Shown: piece by piece, positions 49,727 through 58,319 of the stretch | Layout of the letters: the number at the start of each line of letters is the position of its first letter | Position numbering within the stretch: position 1 is the first letter of the stretch | The notes under the pieces: generated by a model | Databases searched by the model: none | The model's input: the letters and a program-made list of their open reading frames with translations, nothing else | Told to the model about the DNA's origin: nothing | Assembly: GCF_916700565.1 (NCBI RefSeq) | Contig: NZ_CAKAKO010000002.1 | Location: 310,001 to 374,000 of the forward strand | Reading direction: 5' to 3' | Length of the DNA stretch: 64,000 nucleotides | Source: Xenophilus sp. Marseille-Q4582 | Lineage (GTDB): Bacteria > Pseudomonadota > Gammaproteobacteria > Burkholderiales > Burkholderiaceae_C | Program-made: the position numbers and the translations under genes

Positions 49727-51047
49727 CAGGCCGTTGAAAAAATGCTCATCGAACGCGCCAGGGTCGTGGATTTCGAAGAAACGGATCGCCCAAACTGGCC
49801 TGCGCAGCGATTGGAGCGGCCATTTCGGCCTGTTTGCAGGCCGTTTTGCCCGTTCCGGGCGCACGTATCCCATGGTTCACGCATGATGCGCGTCCCACCA
49901 GCCGCCCAGACTGCCCATGCGCACCAGGTTGTAGGTGGCAAAGCACAGCAGCGCCTGGCCCGCGAGCTTGGCCTGACCGATCAATTTGGTCTTGGCCAGA
50001 CCACCCACTGTCTTGATCCAGCCAAAGGCCTCCTCGATGCGCTTGCGCACTTTGAGGCTGGTCTTGTAGCCCTCGTGGCGCCGGATGCGGCCATCGACCG
50101 CCGAGTGCTTGTCCTTGGCCGCCACGTGTGGCGTGACTTTGAGCTTTCGGCAGCCCTTGATGAAGGCCTGGCTGTCGTAACCTTTGTCGGCCCCGACCGT
50201 GGCCCGCTTGTTCTTGTTTCCCCGGCGTTTGAGCATCGCCAGCGCCGCCTCGCGCTCGGCGGTGCCACTGGCATGTGTGATCTCCACATCCACGATCAGC
50301 CCGTTGCGGTTCTCCATGAGGATGTGCCCCATGTGGCACAGGCGAGATTTGTCGCCCGCGCTCTTCTTGAACAGCCGGGCATCGGCATCGGTGGTGCTGG
50401 CGTGGGTGTCGTTGCAGCGCTCCTGCCCTTTGAAGTTCACCTCGGGGTTGCGTCCGGGTGGCGTGCCGCTGTCGTCGTCTTTGCGTTTGAAACTCTTGTG
50501 CGAGGCCCAGGCCTCAATCAGCGTGCCGTCCACGCTGAAGTGTTCGTCGCTGGCAAGCCGGCCCCACTGGGCGCTGAGCTTGACGCGCTCGAAGAAGGCG
50601 CGCGCCAGGTCTTCGTTGAAGAGGCGTTCGCGGTTGGCGCTGAAGGTGGAGTGGTCCCAGACCTTGTCTTCAATGTTCAGGCCCACGAACCAGCGGTACA
50701 GCAGGTTGTAGTTGACCGCCTCGACCAGCTGGCGTTCGCTGCGGATGGAGAACAGGATTTGCAGCAGCAAGGCCTTGAGCAGCATCTCCGGCGGCACCGA
50801 GGGGCGGCCACGGCGGGCGTACACCGCTTCGAACTCGCTGTTCATGCTCGACAGCAGCGCATCCACCACGGCGCGCAACTTGCGCAGCGGGTGTGCCGCT
50901 GGCACTCTTTCTTCAAGGCTGATGTAGCTAAACATCGCCCCCTGGAAGTCTTGGTTGCCTCTCATCTTTCTTGTCGCAGTTGTTCCGGGATGGCTTCAGA
51001 TCGTAGCGGCCGACGCGGACGCTCGCAGGGGATTTTTCAACGGCCTG
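49727..51047 (-). mobile_element. Complete IS5-family insertion sequence, about 1.32 kb
   Basis: Terminal inverted repeats CAGGCCGTTGAAAAA (left) and TTTTTCAACGGCCTG (right) bound one transposase gene. The tetranucleotide CTAG is duplicated at 49723-49726 and 51048-51051, matching the IS5 preference for a YTAR/CTAG-like 4-bp target. Ends and transposase are intact, so it may be active. It is inserted between the BamE-like lipoprotein gene and fmt. Confidence 0.92.
49877..50965 (-). CDS. IS5-family DDE transposase
   Basis: 362 residues. N-terminal FSYISLEERVPAAHPLRKLRAVVD is the IS5-type start. The DDE residues fall in FSVDGTLIEAW, VGADKGYDSQAF and RIEEAFGWIKT. No frameshift or stop is present. 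It reads in the same direction as fmt, so its promoter could supply transcription to that gene. Confidence 0.94.
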   Translation of the reverse strand: MRGNQDFQGAMFSYISLEERVPAAHPLRKLRAVVDALLSSMNSEFEAVYARRGRPSVPPEMLLKALLLQILFSIRSERQLVEAVNYNLLYRWFVGLNIEDKVWDHSTFSANRERLFNEDLARAFFERVKLSAQWGRLASDEHFSVDGTLIEAWASHKSFKRKDDDSGTPPGRNPEVNFKGQERCNDTHASTTDADARLFKKSAGDKSRLCHMGHILMENRNGLIVDVEITHASGTAEREAALAMLKRRGNKNKRATVGADKGYDSQAFIKGCRKLKVTPHVAAKDKHSAVDGRIRRHEGYKTSLKVRKRIEEAFGWIKTVGGLAKTKLIGQAKLAGQALLCFATYNLVRMGSLGGWWDAHHA

Positions 51048-51542
51048 CTAGGGTCGGCCGCCGTTGGGCGGCACGAAACGCAGGTCGTCGCCCACGTGGT
51101 AGCGCCGCACCACGCCCTGCGGGTCGAGGTAGATGAACAGCAGCCGCGGGTTGTTCAGCTGCTTGTAGCGCCACTGCCAGACCGTGCCTTCGAAGGAACT
51201 CACCTGCGAAACCTCCTCGGGCCGGCCGTAGGTGCGCAGCACATCGGGCACGCGCCATTCATCCACACGGATGTCGTGCGCGAAGCGCCCTTCGTCCAGC
51301 ACCTGGGTCACGGCGGCCACGCGGCCCTGCGCGTCCAGGTCGACATTGCTGACCTCGAAGCCCATGGGCTGGCGCGAATACTGCAGCCGCTCGCCGCCCT
51401 GGGCCAGCGGGTAGCGGGCCGTCGGGGGGCCCAGCTTCTGCAGGGCTTCCTCGCGCGAGCTGCCCGGCGCCAGCCAGGTGGGCTCGGAAATGCAGCCGGC
51501 CAGCAGCAGGCCGAGGGCGGCGGTGGCGAAGAGGGCTTTCAT
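51048..51542 (-). CDS. BamE/SmpA-like outer-membrane lipoprotein
   Basis: 164 residues with a lipobox LLAGC (Cys17). The mature part has two related halves (PGSSREEALQKLGPPTARY, then VPDVLRTYGRPEEVSQVSSF with VWQWRYK), the BLIP/BamE-like fold pattern. Function is unassigned; it is not the main BamE. The stop codon TAG lies inside the CTAG target duplication of the adjacent IS element. It starts 27 bases after def and belonged to a def-lipoprotein-fmt operon. Confidence 0.82.
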   Translation of the reverse strand: MKALFATAALGLLLAGCISEPTWLAPGSSREEALQKLGPPTARYPLAQGGERLQYSRQPMGFEVSNVDLDAQGRVAAVTQVLDEGRFAHDIRVDEWRVPDVLRTYGRPEEVSQVSSFEGTVWQWRYKQLNNPRLLFIYLDPQGVVRRYHVGDDLRFVPPNGGRP

Positions 51543-51569
51543 GAGACGGCGGTTCGGACTGAGGGGTCG

Positions 51570-52103
51570 TCAGGCTTCGGCCCGGCGCCGCGCCTGGCGT
51601 TCGTCGTCGCGCTGCTGCTTGAGCAGCTTAGTCTTGATGCGGTTGCGCTTGAGCGGCGAGAGGTATTCGACGAACACCTTGCCCAGCAGGTGGTCCAGCT
51701 CATGCTGGACGCAGACGGCCAGCAGGCCCTCGGCTTCGATCGTGCGCGAGTGCCCCTGGGCGTCCAGCGCCCGCACCTTCACGGCGGTGGAGCGCTCCAC
51801 GCCATCGTAGATGCCGGGCACCGACAGGCAGCCTTCCTCGTTGACCACCTTCTCGGGGCTGGCCCAGGTGATCTCCGGATTGATCAGCACCAGCGGCTCG
51901 TTGCGCTCTTCCGACACGTCGATCACGACCACGCGCTCGTGCACGTCGATCTGCGTGGCGGCCAGGCCGATGCCGTTGGCGTCATACATGGTCTCGATCA
52001 TGTCGGCCACCAGGGTCCGGATGCGCGCGTCCACTTCCTGCACGGGGCGGGCCACCGTGTGCAGGCGCGGGTCGGGGTAACTCAAAATGGTTCGCAGGGC
52101 CAT
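51570..52103 (-). CDS. def: Peptide deformylase
   Basis: 177 residues. The three metal motifs are intact: [13 protein letters not shown] and QHELDHLLG. It removes the formyl group from new proteins. The start [15 protein letters not shown] is standard; a 20-residue extension is not conserved. The basic C-terminal tail is normal. Divergent from the LysM gene over 162 bases. Confidence 0.96.
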   Translation of the reverse strand: MALRTILSYPDPRLHTVARPVQEVDARIRTLVADMIETMYDANGIGLAATQIDVHERVVVIDVSEERNEPLVLINPEITWASPEKVVNEEGCLSVPGIYDGVERSTAVKVRALDAQGHSRTIEAEGLLAVCVQHELDHLLGKVFVEYLSPLKRNRIKTKLLKQQRDDERQARRRAEA

Positions 52104-52265
52104 GAATACGGACGAAGTTGTGGCTATTTTCGCCAAATCCAGCCCCGTCATGCCGTCGGACACGCGATTGACGTTGCCGTGCGCGGGGCTTCAGCGCAAA
52201 ATCGTTGCAAATTGTGAGTATTTGTTCACCTCTCGAATCGCGCAGGCGTTGCGCGGTGAGCAACC

Positions 52266-53510
52266 ATGCGATCCATGAAAAAAGTCTGCCTTCGCTTCTC
52301 CGTTCGCCCGCAATCCGCCTTGACCGGCATCGCCCTGGCCTCGGCGCTCGGGGGGCTGGTTGCCGCCGGCCCGGCGCAGGCGCAGAACTATCCGATCACG
52401 CCTGCGCAGCGCGCCATGGCCCAGCAGACGGCGCAGCAGGGCGTGCCGCTGTCTGAACTGGCGCCCAACGCGCCCGACGAATACACGGTCAAGCGCGGCG
52501 ACACGCTCTGGGCCATTTCGAAGATGTTCCTGAAGAGCCCCTGGCGCTGGCCCGAGCTGTGGGGCATGAACCTGCAGGACATCGCCAACCCTCACCGCAT
52601 CTACCCCGGGCAAATGCTGTACCTGGACAAGAGCAACGGCCGCGCGCGGCTGGGCCTGCGCCGCGGCGACGGCGCGACGGGCAGCGGCGGCACCATCAAG
52701 CTCACGCCGCGCACGCGCTACGAGTCGGCCTCCGACCTGGCGCTGCCCGCCATCAACCCGAACCTGATCGAAGCCTTCCTCACGGAGCCGGAGATCCTGG
52801 ACGACGAAGCCACGCTGGCGGCGGCGCCGCGCATCGTCGGCGCCAACGACAACCGGGTGCTGCTCACGCGCGGCGACCGTGCCTATGCGCGCGGCACGCC
52901 CGCCGCGCCGCTGCTGCTGGCCGAGGACGGCCCGCTGCCGCAGCTGCGCGTGTTCCGCTCGGCCACGCCGCTCAAGGACCCGGGCACGGGCGAAATCCTG
53001 GGCTACGAGGCCCAGTATCTGGGCAAGGTGCGGCTGGAGCGCGGCGAATCGAGCGAGACGCTGCAGCAGGACGGCAAGAGCAGCACGATGGCAGTGCCCG
53101 CCACCGTGGACGTGGTGGCCGCGCGCGAGGAAATCCGCGCCGGCGACCGGCTGCTGCCCGAACCACCGCGCCAGCTGGTGAGCTACGTGCCGCGCGCGCC
53201 GCAGCAGGCCATCGAAGGCGGCCGCATCGTGTCGGTCTACGGCAACGCCGTGAGCTACATCGGCCAGAACCAGATCGTCAGCATCAACAAGGGCCGGCGC
53301 GACGGCATCGAGAGCGGCCACGTGCTGGCCATCCTCAAGAACGGCGAAACCATCATCGACCGCACCGGCGGCACCCGGGAAACGCTGAAGCTGCCCAACG
53401 AGCGCGCCGGGCTGCTGATGGTCTTCCGCACCTTCGAAAAGGCGTCCTACGCGCTGGTGCTGGAAATCAACGACAACCCGCGCGCCGGCGACCTGCTGGC
53501 CAATCCCTGA
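52266..53510 (+). CDS. LysM-domain peptidoglycan-binding protein
   Basis: 414 residues with a signal peptide (cleavage near AGPAQA-Q). One LysM domain at about 70-125 (YTVKRGDTLWAISKMFLKSPW, then NPHRIYPGQML). The remaining part has no known enzyme motif. It probably binds peptidoglycan in the periplasm. The ATG at 52266 is preferred; one at 52275 is close. It is next to dprA on the same strand, a conserved Burkholderiales pair. Confidence 0.9.
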   Translation: MRSMKKVCLRFSVRPQSALTGIALASALGGLVAAGPAQAQNYPITPAQRAMAQQTAQQGVPLSELAPNAPDEYTVKRGDTLWAISKMFLKSPWRWPELWGMNLQDIANPHRIYPGQMLYLDKSNGRARLGLRRGDGATGSGGTIKLTPRTRYESASDLALPAINPNLIEAFLTEPEILDDEATLAAAPRIVGANDNRVLLTRGDRAYARGTPAAPLLLAEDGPLPQLRVFRSATPLKDPGTGEILGYEAQYLGKVRLERGESSETLQQDGKSSTMAVPATVDVVAAREEIRAGDRLLPEPPRQLVSYVPRAPQQAIEGGRIVSVYGNAVSYIGQNQIVSINKGRRDGIESGHVLAILKNGETIIDRTGGTRETLKLPNERAGLLMVFRTFEKASYALVLEINDNPRAGDLLANP

Positions 53511-53560
53511 CCCCGCGCCGCGGGAGCACGGCTTCTTCGCGCGGGGCCGGAGGGCGGCGC

Positions 53561-54730
53561 ATGGACCTGGACGAACTCGCCGGCTGGCTGCGGCTGGCGC
53601 TGAGCCCGGGCGTCGGCCCGGGCAGCGCGCGCCGGCTGCTGGCCGCCTTCGGCCTGCCGGAGCGGATCTTCGCGCAGCCGGCCGACGCGCTGGAGGCGGT
53701 GCTGGGCCCCGCGCAGGTGCGCGCCGTGGCCGAGATGCCGGAGGGCTTCGACGCGATGCTGGCCACCACCTGGGCGTGGCTGCAGGGCACGGAAGGCGCC
53801 GGGCCGACGCCGGCGGTGCGGCGCATCCTCACGCTGGCCGACCCGGCCTATCCCGCGGCCCTGCTGCAGACGGCCGATCCGCCGCTGCTGCTTTACACGC
53901 TCGGCCCCGCGCGCCTGTCGCTGGGCGGCGTGGCGGCCACGCGCGCGCTGGCCGTCGTGGGCAGCCGCAATCCCAGCCCGCAGGGCGCCAGCGATGCGCG
54001 GCTGTTCGCGCGGCATCTGGCGCAGGCGGGGCTGACCATCGTCTCGGGGCTGGCGCTGGGCATCGACGGCGCGGCGCACGAAGGCGCCCTGGAGGGCATG
54101 GCCGAGGACCCGGATGCGCCGGCGGCCACGGTGGCGGTGGTCGGCACCGGGCTGGATCGCGTCTACCCCGCGCGGCACCGCGGCCTGGCGCACCGCATTG
54201 CGTCGCGCGGCCTGATCGTCAGCGAATTCCCGCTCGGCACGCCGCCGCTCACGCCCAACTTCCCGCGCCGCAACCGCGTGATCTCGGGCCTGGCGCAAGG
54301 CACGCTGGTGGTGGAGGCGGCGCTGGCGTCGGGCTCGCTGATCACGGCGCGGATGGCCGCGGAGCAGGGTCGCGAGGTGTTCGCGATTCCGGGCTCCATC
54401 CATTCGCCGCAATCGCGTGGCTGCCATGCGCTGATCCGCCAGGGCGCCAAGCTCGTGGAATCGGCGCAGGACATCCTGGAAGAGTTGCCGGGCTTCGTGG
54501 CGCAGGGCCGGGCAGCGGCCCCGCCTGATGCGGGGGCCGAGACCGCGGCCCCCCAGGACGAAGAGGGCCTGCTGGCCCAGATGGGCCATGCCCCCGTGAG
54601 CCTGGACGCGCTGTGCGCGCGCACTGGCCATGACGTGGCGCGGCTGCAGGTGATGCTGCTGGAGCTGGAGCTCGCCGGCCAGGTGGGTCGCCTGCCGGGC
54701 GGGCTGTTCCAGCGCATCGCCAGCGCCTGA
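53561..54730 (+). CDS. dprA: DNA-processing protein DprA
   Basis: 389 residues. A SAM-like N-domain is followed by the Rossmann core (ALAVVGSRNPSPQG, VSGLALGIDGAAHEGAL, FPRRNRVISGLAQGTLVVEA, AIPGSIHSPQSRGCH) and a C-terminal winged-helix domain. It loads RecA on incoming single-stranded DNA during natural transformation. A GGAGGG site supports the ATG. Confidence 0.95.
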   Translation: MDLDELAGWLRLALSPGVGPGSARRLLAAFGLPERIFAQPADALEAVLGPAQVRAVAEMPEGFDAMLATTWAWLQGTEGAGPTPAVRRILTLADPAYPAALLQTADPPLLLYTLGPARLSLGGVAATRALAVVGSRNPSPQGASDARLFARHLAQAGLTIVSGLALGIDGAAHEGALEGMAEDPDAPAATVAVVGTGLDRVYPARHRGLAHRIASRGLIVSEFPLGTPPLTPNFPRRNRVISGLAQGTLVVEAALASGSLITARMAAEQGREVFAIPGSIHSPQSRGCHALIRQGAKLVESAQDILEELPGFVAQGRAAAPPDAGAETAAPQDEEGLLAQMGHAPVSLDALCARTGHDVARLQVMLLELELAGQVGRLPGGLFQRIASA

Positions 54731-54769
54731 GCGGCGGCGCCCGCCCGGTGCTTGTGCGGCCCCGGTCGC

Positions 54770-57220
54770 TCAGTGGAGCAGGCGCTCCGGGTTGGCGTCC
54801 AGCTTGGCCAGCGCCTCGCGCGTGGCGCGGGCGGTGAGCGTTTCTTCCTCGGCCGGCACCAGCAGGCCCGCCTGCAGGTAGGCCGCCAGCCTTCCGACCT
54901 GGATCATGAACTTGCGGCCGTCGGCGGCGGCGAACAGGTACAGGCGCTTGCGCTCGCTGCGCCAGACGAACTGCACCTGGCTCGCGCGGCCGTTGTGGTC
55001 CAGCAGGAACCAGTTGCCCACCTGCAGCTCATGCGCCCAGGCCAGCATGTCCTCGCTGACCTTGGCGCCACTGCTGGGCAGCACCTCGATGGAGGCGGCG
55101 TCCACGCCCAGCAGCAGCTCCACGCTGGCCGCGTCCATGGGCATTTCCTCGCCGCCTTCCTCGCCCATGTAGTCCTCCAGATTGGCCAGCCGCGAGGCCA
55201 TGGCGTCGATCTGCTCGACGCTGATGGTGGCGGTCTTGGACATGAAGGCGTCCGACAGGGTTTTGCCGATGGTCTTGATGTGCTCTTCCTGTTCCGGCCC
55301 GGTCACGCCCAGCAGCTCCATGCCCTGGCGCAGGCGCTGCAGCAGCTGCGGCAGCTCCTGGATCACGCGCGTGCGGTCGGCGCGGTTGGGCTTGGCGCTG
55401 GCGGCCCACACCAGCTCGGAGGCCGCGCGCTTGAACACCACCGTCTGCTCGCCCTGCCCACCGTACTTGAGCGCGGCCATGGCCAGCACCTCGGCCCAGA
55501 CCTTGAACAGGAAGGCCCGGATCTCCTCGCGCACCGGCATGTCGTTGAGCATCTTGCGCAGCTCGATGGTGTACTGGATCGCCATCGTCTCCTTCTGCTC
55601 CACCTGCTGCGCCACGCTCATCACGCGCTGCGTGGTGTCGTTCTGGGTCAGGTACTTGGACAGGAAGGCCACGAACTCGTCGTACACCAGCTTGAACACG
55701 CGCTGGCCGGTCTCGGGGTACTGCTCGATCACCTGCACCACGCGGCGGATCTCGTTCTCCAGCGCGCTGCCCGAAATGGCGGCGGCGTCGAAGCCCATCA
55801 CCACCGAACCCATGCGGTCGATCAGCATGCGCGCGGGGTGCTGCAGGGTGGCGAAGAACTCGGGCTCGGCGATGGCCACGCGCAGCACGGGCATCTGCAG
55901 GCGCGCGAACCACACGCGCGCCGAAAAGGGAATGCGTTCCTCGGCCAGGATGGCCTGGAACATCAGGGCGACGATCTCCACCGTCGCCTTGTCGGCCGTG
56001 GTGGGCGCCTGCCGCTTGAGCTCGTTCGAATGCCGGCGCAGCTCGGCCGCGCTGCGCTGCACGGCGGCCGCACCGCCGCCCGGGTCGTCCGTCAGCACGT
56101 AGGTGGCGGCGCCCGCCTGGTACGCGGCGCCCGCATTGGCAATCGCGGCCACGAAGGCCGGGGCGGCGCCGCCGCCCGCGCCGCCGGCCGGCACCATCGG
56201 GATGCTGCCCTCCGTGCCCGTGGTGGCGTCGGTCCAGCCCACTGCGCCGCCCACGGAGCCGATCAGGCGCCGCAGGCTCACCAGCATGCCCTGGGCGCGC
56301 TGGCGCGCCTGCGCGAAGGGCGTGACCAGGGTCGGCACCATCGCCTCGGCGCCGGCGGGTGCCGCCCCCGCCGGCTGCTGCGGCTGCACGCCGATGGCGG
56401 CCGGCGCGAAGCCCATCATGCCGGCCTGCTGCGCGCCCGGCACGGCGCCGCCGGCGCCTTGCCAGCTGGCGGCCGATGCCGCCGCGCCCGGCTGTGGCGT
56501 CGGCGTATAAGGAGCGCCCCCCGCACCGCCGCCCAGGGTGCCGGGCTGGCTGCCCGGTCCGGCAATGGGACGGCGCACCAGGCGCTTGAGGTCGATCTCG
56601 GGCATCACGCCCTGGCTCACGAGGAAGGCGTTCGCATCCTTGTAGGCGGCGGTGGCGGCCTCGGCCACCTTCGCATGCAGCAGGTCGCGCACGGCGGTCC
56701 ACAGCTCCCGGCTCATGCCCGCCGCCTGCCATTGCTCGACCAGCAGCTTGGACAGCGTCTCGGGCTTGAACACGTCCTTGGCGTCCAGGTCGTCCTTGCG
56801 CTCCAGGTACTGGATGCGCAGGCGCAGGTCGTTGAGGTCGAAGTTGGCCTTGTCCTGGATGGCCAGCGCCAGCCGCGAAGACAGGATGTTGTTCTCCACC
56901 ACCTCGTCGCCCACCAGCTCCAGCCGCAGCGACAGGCCGCCTGCGGCCGTGGTCGCGCCGGCCTGGCTGTCGGCCAGCGCCTTGCGCCACTGCAGGCGAG
57001 CGAGCGACACCCAGCTCGTCTCGGCGCCCCGGTAGGCGATCAGGTGGTCCCGCAGCGCCTGCATCTCGCGCGCGGTCTTCGTCTCGGCGGACTGCTGCGT
57101 CAGGCGCTCCCGGATGGCCAGGGCCACGGCTTCGAGGGCGGTCTCCGTCGTGGCCACGAAACGCTCGCGCGTCTGGCGGGCGATCTGCAAGGCGGGTTCG
57201 TCGAAGCGCGGGGAAGTCAT
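54770..57220 (-). CDS. DUF1631 family protein
   Basis: 816 residues, largely helical, with the DUF1631 layout: N-terminal domain (LIAYRGAETSWVSLARLQWRKAL), a low-complexity Gly/Ala/Pro linker around 215-330, and a long conserved C-terminal half (VKLSA-free, with YPETGQRVFKLVYDEFVAFL and EMPMDA). The last 120 residues include a small beta domain that resembles a PilZ-like or SH3-type module (VGNWFLLDHNGRASQVQF). The family is found in beta- and gamma-proteobacteria; function not established. Convergent with dprA. Confidence 0.85.
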   Translation of the reverse strand: MTSPRFDEPALQIARQTRERFVATTETALEAVALAIRERLTQQSAETKTAREMQALRDHLIAYRGAETSWVSLARLQWRKALADSQAGATTAAGGLSLRLELVGDEVVENNILSSRLALAIQDKANFDLNDLRLRIQYLERKDDLDAKDVFKPETLSKLLVEQWQAAGMSRELWTAVRDLLHAKVAEAATAAYKDANAFLVSQGVMPEIDLKRLVRRPIAGPGSQPGTLGGGAGGAPYTPTPQPGAAASAASWQGAGGAVPGAQQAGMMGFAPAAIGVQPQQPAGAAPAGAEAMVPTLVTPFAQARQRAQGMLVSLRRLIGSVGGAVGWTDATTGTEGSIPMVPAGGAGGGAAPAFVAAIANAGAAYQAGAATYVLTDDPGGGAAAVQRSAAELRRHSNELKRQAPTTADKATVEIVALMFQAILAEERIPFSARVWFARLQMPVLRVAIAEPEFFATLQHPARMLIDRMGSVVMGFDAAAISGSALENEIRRVVQVIEQYPETGQRVFKLVYDEFVAFLSKYLTQNDTTQRVMSVAQQVEQKETMAIQYTIELRKMLNDMPVREEIRAFLFKVWAEVLAMAALKYGGQGEQTVVFKRAASELVWAASAKPNRADRTRVIQELPQLLQRLRQGMELLGVTGPEQEEHIKTIGKTLSDAFMSKTATISVEQIDAMASRLANLEDYMGEEGGEEMPMDAASVELLLGVDAASIEVLPSSGAKVSEDMLAWAHELQVGNWFLLDHNGRASQVQFVWRSERKRLYLFAAADGRKFMIQVGRLAAYLQAGLLVPAEEETLTARATREALAKLDANPERLLH

Positions 57221-57304
57221 GGGCGTGTGCGGGGATTCCTGAGCTTATCTCAGCCCATCGCCTTGCGGCAGCGGGCAGACCGCCCGCCCGAACGGGCAGG
57301 GACG

Positions 57305-57330
57305 AAAAAATGGCGCCACCCGGGCGCCAT
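57305..57330 (-). terminator. Rho-independent terminator after secF
   Basis: On the minus strand ATGGCGCC-CGGGT-GGCGCCAT is followed by TTTTTT (plus-strand As 57305-57310), about 25 bases past the secF stop. It closes the yajC-secD-secF operon. Confidence 0.88.
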
Positions 57331-57353
57331 CTCGAAGGGGGCGGCGCGCCGGT

Positions 57354-58307
57354 TCAGACCGTGGCGCCCGCATTGGGATCGTTCGGGTCGTCCTTCCTGG
57401 ACGGCTGGGCCTTGATCAGGTCCTCGCGCTTCACGCCCAGCCACATGGCGACCGAGGCCGCCACGAAGCAGGACGAGTAGATGCCGAAGCAGATGCCGAT
57501 GGTCAGCGCCAGCGCGAAGTAGTGCAGCGTGGGGCCGCCGAAGAAGAACATCGACAGCACCACCAGCTGCGTGGAGCCATGGGTGATGATGGTGCGGCTG
57601 ATGGTGGAGGTGATGGCGTAGTTCATCACCTCGGGCGTGTCCAGCTTGCGCTGGCGCCTGAAGGTCTCGCGCACGCGGTCGAAGATCACCACCGACTCGT
57701 TCACCGAATAGCCCAGCACCGCGAGCACCGCCGCCAGCACCGCCAGCGAGAACTCCCACTGGAAGAAGGCGAAGAAGCCCAGGATGATCACCACGTCATG
57801 CAGGTTGGCGATCACGGTGGCCAGCGCGAACTTCCATTCGAAGCGGAAGGCCAGGTAGATCATGATGCCCACGACCACCATGGCCAGCGCCTTCAGGCCG
57901 TTGCTGGTCAGTTCGTCGCCCACCTGCGGGCCCACGAATTCGCTGCGGCGCAGCTGCACGTCGGGCGCGTCGGCGCGCAGCGCGCCCATCAGCTGCTCGC
58001 TCTGCTGCGTGGAACTGAGGCCCTTTTGCGGCGGCACGCGGATCAGCACGTCGCGCGAGCTGCCGAAGTTCTGGACCATCACTTCCTGGTAGCCCAGCTT
58101 GCCGATGGCGCTGCGCACCTTTTCCAGGTCCGCGCTTTGGGAATAGCTCACCTCCATCACGGTGCCGCCCGTGAATTCCACCGACAGGTGCAGCCCCTTG
58201 TGGAACAGGAAGAAGACCGCCAGGATGAAGGTGATGACCGAGACCGCATTCAGCGCCAGGGCATGGCGCATGAACGGGATGGTGCGATGGATGCGGAAGA
58301 ACTCCAT
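57354..58307 (-). CDS. secF: Protein translocase subunit SecF
   Basis: 317 residues with six membrane helices. The family features FTGGTVMEVSYSQS, VGIMIYLAFRFEWKFA, ILGFFAFFQWEF, YSVNESVVIFDRVRE and TSTISRTIITHGSTQLVVLSM are present. It forms with SecD the proton-driven accessory that assists Sec export. The last gene of the operon, 12 bases after secD. Confidence 0.96.
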   Translation of the reverse strand: MEFFRIHRTIPFMRHALALNAVSVITFILAVFFLFHKGLHLSVEFTGGTVMEVSYSQSADLEKVRSAIGKLGYQEVMVQNFGSSRDVLIRVPPQKGLSSTQQSEQLMGALRADAPDVQLRRSEFVGPQVGDELTSNGLKALAMVVVGIMIYLAFRFEWKFALATVIANLHDVVIILGFFAFFQWEFSLAVLAAVLAVLGYSVNESVVIFDRVRETFRRQRKLDTPEVMNYAITSTISRTIITHGSTQLVVLSMFFFGGPTLHYFALALTIGICFGIYSSCFVAASVAMWLGVKREDLIKAQPSRKDDPNDPNAGATV

Positions 58308-58319
58308 GGCTGATCCTTC

